Origin: Rallus limicola
Taxonomy: Eukaryota; Chordata; Aves; Gruiformes; Rallidae
Direction: 5' to 3'
Length of the DNA: 64,000 nt
Assembly: GCA_022605955.1 (NCBI GenBank)
Contig: JAKCOZ010000032.1
Coordinates: 7,130,001-7,194,000 of the forward strand
The notes under the pieces were generated by a model that was not told where the DNA came from, did not search any database, and saw only the letters and a list, made by a program, of their open reading frames with translations. This document shows, piece by piece, positions 58,481 to 64,000 of this stretch. Position 1 is the stretch's first letter. Each line of letters opens with the position of its first letter. A program made the translations under genes and the position numbers.

Positions 58481-61400
58481 AGTTTTTCTTAGTATCTCAG
58501 AAGTTTTGCATCAAGGCAAAATTTTGGCATGACCCTCATCCAGCCACAAATGAGCCAAATGCCCTTTGCCTGGATGCAGGAGCTGTGAAGTGTGAAGGTA
58601 GGTCTTTCTGAGTCCAAATCAGAAGGGGCAGGGGGAGGACACTCCCACCTTCCAACTTCCAGTGGAGGAGATATGCATCGCAGAGGTTGTATTTAACAGG
58701 CAGCTGAACTGCCTCCAACATATCTCTGTTGGGACATTTATTTGCAAAAATTCAGCTGTTCTGATCCATCCATCTTTCCCACTGGAACCGTTCCATTATG
58801 TATAAGCACCCACATATTTGTTTATATGCCTATCTTCCACAGGGGAAGAGAGAAGCAGCCTGGAGGCTGGGTCTGCTTTCTGAAATAGAGGAAAGCAGGT
58901 TCAAGACTGCACTCTGAGAAACAGCAGGGTCTTGACACACTGGTGTCTTGCCTTCCCATGGGTCAGTGCACACTGGACTGCTGGCTTTTCTGATGTTGGC
59001 TAGGGTCACTCTCTTTGAACACAAAAACTATGGAAAGCTTCGAGTTCAATTAACTAGCTTTCATTTCCCTTATTTATCTTGAATGAAAGAGATACCGTTA
59101 AAAAACCCTGACCCAATTATTTCATACATAAAAGAAGCCTTTGTAGCAGGTGTAATTTTCCTAAGAGGTGGTTAATGAGAAATATACATCAGAGCTTAAC
59201 CAGAATGAGCCTTTGATGTTGGTTAGCTTACCTGTCATGACACTAAAGAAAAAAGATCACAAGGGAGAGAGTGAGCAGGCATTGCATCTCTGCTGGGGGC
59301 TGGCTGTTACAACTGGATAAGCCATGGTCTCCAGGGCTGTCATACTTCAGCTCATGCCAAAGCTCCCCAAACCTCCCCTCCAACCCCACACACAACCCCA
59401 GGCCGGGACATCTACAACCCACAGAGTCAGGTTCCCCAGCAATGCTTCAGCACAAACCCCTCTGGGTCACAACAGGCCATCAGATAAAAACTTAACAACA
59501 CCCACAGCTGAGGTGGAAAAAAAAACAACCCTACTAAAAAACCTGGTGTGTGAAAAATATAAAGTAGGGGTTTTGTTGTTTCCAGCATGCTGAATTCAAC
59601 TGAACCAAGATGATGTGAATAAATTTCTAACAAATGTAACTTATTCACAAGAGTTGCTGTGGTTAGACAGTCTTTAAAAATGCATAGTGACAGAGGGGGG
59701 TTGTGTGTGAATGCCATTTGGTTCGGATAAGCACAGCACTATTGCAGAACACCACCGCTGTTAAACAGAGATCCAGGGAAAACTCCTTCTCCTCTGCAAA
59801 AAGCAAAGGGAACTTCTTTTGCCCTGGGCTCTCCAACTTGCTTAAACTTCATTTTCCCTCCTCACATCTTTCCATTGCTTGACTGGCACAGTGAGAGTTC
59901 TCCATCCCATTTCGATTTATTGTAGCCACAGGAATGGAGGCAACTATAAATTCACATGTCTTTGCGCATATAGCAGTAACCACAGCAGGAATCTCATCTC
60001 CACAATAAAACCTTTCCAAACCCAAAATATAAAATAGCCACATACTTCACATGCAACATCCTGGTAATGAGAGAAAGAGAGAAATGACTGGAAATTGTAA
60101 CAGAAGGGGAAAAAAAAATAATACATCCCCTTTTCTCCTTTCCCCTCCATTTTGATGTATTCAAAGTACAGCCAGTTGAAAAGGCTATAAAAACCCCTCC
60201 AAAACACAGTTTCACCTTGCTTTATCAGAATAACTATTTTTCCAATGCAAAAACATGTGAAAGGCTAAAAGGGTTTTCTTGTTACCGGCTTAACAGTGAT
60301 TTTCATCCTTGAGTACATTACTGTTGTTTAACAAGGGAACAAATGCACTTTACGAAGTGAATATCTAATTGCTTGTGTGACAGCAAGCCAAAATGAACGA
60401 AGCTGCCAGCCCCCAGGAGATCTGGTGGGGCTGCCATGCTCCAAGAGAATTCTTGAACATTCCCTGTAAACCACTGACATCTGACCCAAGCTTTTGTGCA
60501 CCCCCTGCAAAATGACTGAAATCTCTGCATTATACCTATTTGTACTTGAACTTGGCTTAGATTTAGCTGGGTTGGGGGGGGGTTGTACTTAATAAAAACT
60601 TGAGCAGCCTATGTATTTGAACCTTATTAACACCCGGGTGCAGCAGAGCTGAGACTTATATTTTAAAATAAGAACAGAAATTGGGATCAGGGATGGAGGG
60701 GGAGGGAAGCAAGGGGCAGGAAGGGGAGAGAAAGGAGGACAAGGAAAATAAATTAGCTTCATGCTCCAGGACATGATGAAAAACCTGCCATTGAAGTGTC
60801 ATTGTTTGCAACACCCACAGCTCCCTTGCCAAAACCCAGTGTAGGAACTGCACACAGAACAGTGTCTGTAATATTGTACTGGGGTACCGTGGGCAGTGCT
60901 GTGCAACAAAACGGGTTTACATTGTGCTTTTTCATTCTTCATGCACCAGGAAGGGGCTTTGATCTGTTTCCCAGTGCATTCAAGTGATTCTTGCACAGAG
61001 GTCTCTTTCCTGAGGTGCAACATAAGGGATGGCTGTTCGGAACAGCAAACAGCAGAAGGAAAAATCCCTCTTTACGCACAGGGTTTCCAGCAGTTCTGCA
61101 AGCTTCCTACACAGTTCAAATCCAGTTAGACCCCGGTGCTCTGCAGAAGCAGGGAGTGCTTCTACTGGTTTAAGCTTTGATCCTCCTGCCAAATTGATAA
61201 CAAGAGAGTTGACTACCGCCTGGCTGTCCTTGTGGATATTTGCAAACCCCACTGGTTTGTCCAACTTCAGCAACCAGAGAGATCTCCAAACACACCTAGC
61301 TGGTGGAGGCCAAGGCACCACAGAGTTTTCACTGGACAAGAACAGGCTTTTAGCTCAGAGCCCCACAAGAAACAAGGCATTAACGCTGGCAATACATGAG

Positions 61401-64000
61401 ATTTGTTTCAGACAGAAAGCCTGAAATTAAAATCTCCCTCTCATAAGAACTGCCACATTTTTGATGCAGGTTATCAGCTGGTTTAAAAGGTGCAAGGGGA
61501 AACACTTCACAAAAGCCCAGGATCGAGCTTACCACATAACACTGGTTTGGTCCTCGGACACGGGTGATTTAAGGAATGGTCTTGCCAGAGTCATGCCACC
61601 CTGATTTTCATTAAACACTTCACAGGGGTTAAACTGGATTTAACTAATGAGCACTTAGCCAAGTTTTCTGTTTCATTTTGTTTATTAATTCTGTACAATT
61701 TAAATCCTCCTCTTTAATTCTTTGCTGCTTCTGGGTGCTTCCACAGTAGGATTTAAGACAATCACCCAACACATTTTTTGCAGAAAGGACTCCTTAACGC
61801 AACTACTCTTCACCAGCTTCAATACAAAGTCATCAGGCTTAATTTCTGGCTGTTTAACCTGGAGGCTGTTTAATTTCACTAAGCTGACCTTGCAATGAAG
61901 CAGAAAAGATCAGTGCATGATCCATTCCGCTGCAGTGAGATGACATAGCTTTCAGCATAAGGAAAATAAGCAGCTGAGGGAAGAGAAGACAGTATCTTAA
62001 GTACTGCTGCTGTTTCTAAACTGGACAAATATACTCCATGCCAACTGCACTCGAGTTTTCTATTCCAAATGCTCCTCAAGTTTATTCCACAGTCTCAAGA
62101 ATGATGATAACCTGGGGCACCCACAATCATTCCCCCTATCTCTCCCTAGCGTTCCTGTGATTAAGACCTTTGTATTTTTAAAGCAAACGTGGCCCTGATT
62201 TATGCCACAACTACAAGCATCCAGAAAGCAAGACTGGCTTAGCAAAGGGCTTATGAGAAATCTGGGTGAAGTGACTGAACTCACCATCACTGAAGTCAGT
62301 GGCAAAGGCCAGACAAGGAAACCACTGCTTGTGCAGCACCCAGCTGGCAGAGCACTCAACACCAACCTCTTCCCACGTCTTCTCCCTTGGAATCCGCCTT
62401 TCTCTTTCTGCAATAAACAAGGCAAACACTTTACTTCAAAATTAAATGACAGCCTTATAATTTAACACACATTCTTCCTTCCTCCATGAACTGGTCAGTG
62501 ACTATACATCAGATACACTACTGATTCTTTGGCTACAACCTTAAACACCATCTCAGGTGGTTCACTCCTATTTACCTGCCTAAAAAGGGAGAATGCAGTT
62601 TACACACGTGGTGTAGCAGCAGCATTTCCCAGATTTTCCTGTGCTTGACTTCACAACACCGAAGCAATTCTTGTAACACACACTTTTTACTTTGTGTCTC
62701 CTTGGAACCACACACATCAAACGTTCAAAGGTTAGGATGTGGCTATTAACACAATACCTGGCTCCAACTGTCTACAGATCACAACCTGTGTTTTTCAGGC
62801 CAAGTCTCATAATAAAACAAAACAATGTTTTCTGAGGCACAACTAAAACTCACCACATCTGACAGATGTGACCGCTCCATAATCATGAGCTGATTATGTA
62901 GAAATATGGAAATATCGACATAGAAACCCAAGATCCAGTATTTTTAATGCTCTCAATGCATCTGTTTGGAACAGCTTTTTATTGCTGCCCAGTAAAGTTA
63001 GCATTTCTTTTCAGAAAGAAAGGTTCCTGCTTAATTTGGCAATGCACCCACTACCTCTAAAATCAGAGGCCACCCACTAGGTGCAGGAGTGAGAGCACAG
63101 CCCGAGGCTGCAGCCACATTGCTTGTTCTGAACTGCTTTTGAAGTGAGGGTCCTGCAGCTGCAGGGAGAGGCTGCAGGAGCTCCTGGTGTACCAAAGCTG
63201 GTTCAGGAGGTGGCATGGACGAGCGCAGAGAGAAGCAGCTGGCAGGAATCAGCTTGCAGAGGGAGTTGCCTCACCATGTATGGAATTACATTTGGGGCTG
63301 GTTATTATACGATGCAAATTTTTGCTTTTAAGATCCGTTTCAGTTGCAAAGCCAGGAGGGCCTCAGCACCCCTACATCTTTCATCTGGTAATTAGGGTCA
63401 TTCTCCTCCTGGACCGAATCTTCACTGCTGGTTTTGAGTGGCTGAGCTGAGTTAAGAGAGCAAAGTGAAGAATACTGCTGAGCTGTTAGTCAGGTAACGC
63501 TGTCCAGGGGCAGCATGGGAGCCAGGCTAAGACTCGCTATAAAGAAAGGATTAGAAACAGCCAAGACAATGCATGGATCACCCCAAAACGTTTGTTTTCA
63601 TGTCTGACAGACTGCTGAGATAGAAAAGATGCTTCCTTATCACAGCAGCTCCTTGGTTCCATGGAGACAGATGTGCACTCACGGGTAACACTTGTTTATG
63701 GGCAGATGCACCTGAAGCACGTGAATTTCTCTTCTACAATCTTATTCCTTGTTCTATAACACAAAGCTTCCACATAAACCTTTCCACTGCAGTGTATTTC
63801 CCCAAGGTCTCCAAGTAAAATAAATTAAGTAATTGATGAGCAATTCAGTAGAGCTAAGCATGAATATCACAGACCAACTTAAAATACATTTATGGTTCCT
63901 ACTGGAAAGAAATGGAGTTGTAATTGAAACTTTCATCCGCTGTCCTGAGAGAGAGACTGAACTGTGTATGGGTGACTGGATTACACTAAATACAGAAGAC
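58481..64000. other. Single-copy stretch to the end of the window
   Basis: No supported gene or repeat. Frames of 119-131 codons overlap on both strands at 60980-61424 without a real domain. A G-run lies at about 60572-60580 and A+T-rich sequence near 61640-61720. The G+C-richer 63110-63290 faintly resembles the CR1 ORF2 end (GGAGAGGCTGCAGGAGCT, CTGGTTCAG) but lacks a tail and is not called. Confidence 0.4.

Noticed and set aside
60980..61339. Minus-strand frame containing DSQAVVN, reminiscent of a retroviral RNase H strand
   Set aside because: The other RNase H blocks are absent on either side, a seven-residue match is not enough, and a plus-strand frame of 131 codons is open over the same bases.
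63140..63290. CR1-like GGAGAGGCTGCAGGAGCT and CTGGTTCAG
   Set aside because: Only scattered short matches, no 3' UTR or ATTCT tail, and the sequence between does not follow CR1.
1..64000. CRISPR arrays, operons, phage or bacterial-type defence systems
   Set aside because: No regularly spaced direct repeats, no closely packed long coding frames and no ribosome-binding-site pattern. The CR1 and LTR content shows this is vertebrate chromosomal DNA.

Overview
This window reads as vertebrate, and most likely bird, intergenic or intronic DNA. It is A+T-rich and poor in CpG. No open frame encodes a protein I can recognise, apart from retroelement remnants. The organism call rests on the repeats. 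There are four clear and one short copy of CR1 LINEs, mostly ending in the typical 3' tail of repeated GATTCT/ATTCTGTG units. There are also LTRs that, read on their own strand, open with TGTCCTGGTTTC and a GGATAGAGTTAA-type box, an arrangement I associate with bird endogenous retroviruses. Species and chromosome cannot be told from the sequence alone.

Layout. 1-4.4 kb is single-copy DNA. It holds a minus-strand promoter-like block (about 1.14-1.39 kb) and two phase-compatible minus-strand open exons (1469-1652 and 2287-2475), the best candidate for a real but unidentified gene end. 4.4-6.5 kb has two plus-strand CR1 copies. 6.5-12.6 kb is unique apart from one exon-like frame at 10629-10855. 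12.6-18.9 kb is an LTR cluster: two young solo LTRs on the minus strand, about 97% identical by eye, each with its own perfect 5-bp target-site duplication (ACAAC and CACCA). An older relic of the same family follows the first, and a different plus-strand LTR lies directly beside the second. 19-40.9 kb is mostly single-copy, with a duplicated hairpin (28.6 and 29.7 kb), a CR1 scrap (33.8 kb) and a small CpG cluster (34.4 kb). 40.9-43.3 kb has a CR1 3' end and two diverged LTRs in direct orientation carrying 33-bp tandem repeats. 43.3-57.9 kb and 58.5-64 kb are single-copy; 57.9-58.5 kb is a minus-strand CR1.

No operon, CRISPR array, phage, tRNA, rRNA or other recognisable non-coding RNA gene was seen. 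The most solid results are the retroelement annotations and their target-site duplications. The exon and enhancer candidates are inferences from splice-site shape, reading frame and base composition; most open frames of 60-100 codons here are expected by chance. I found no convincing new biological system. The most informative structures are the paired solo LTRs, the LTR with tandem 33-bp upstream repeats, the duplicated hairpin and the two-exon minus-strand candidate.
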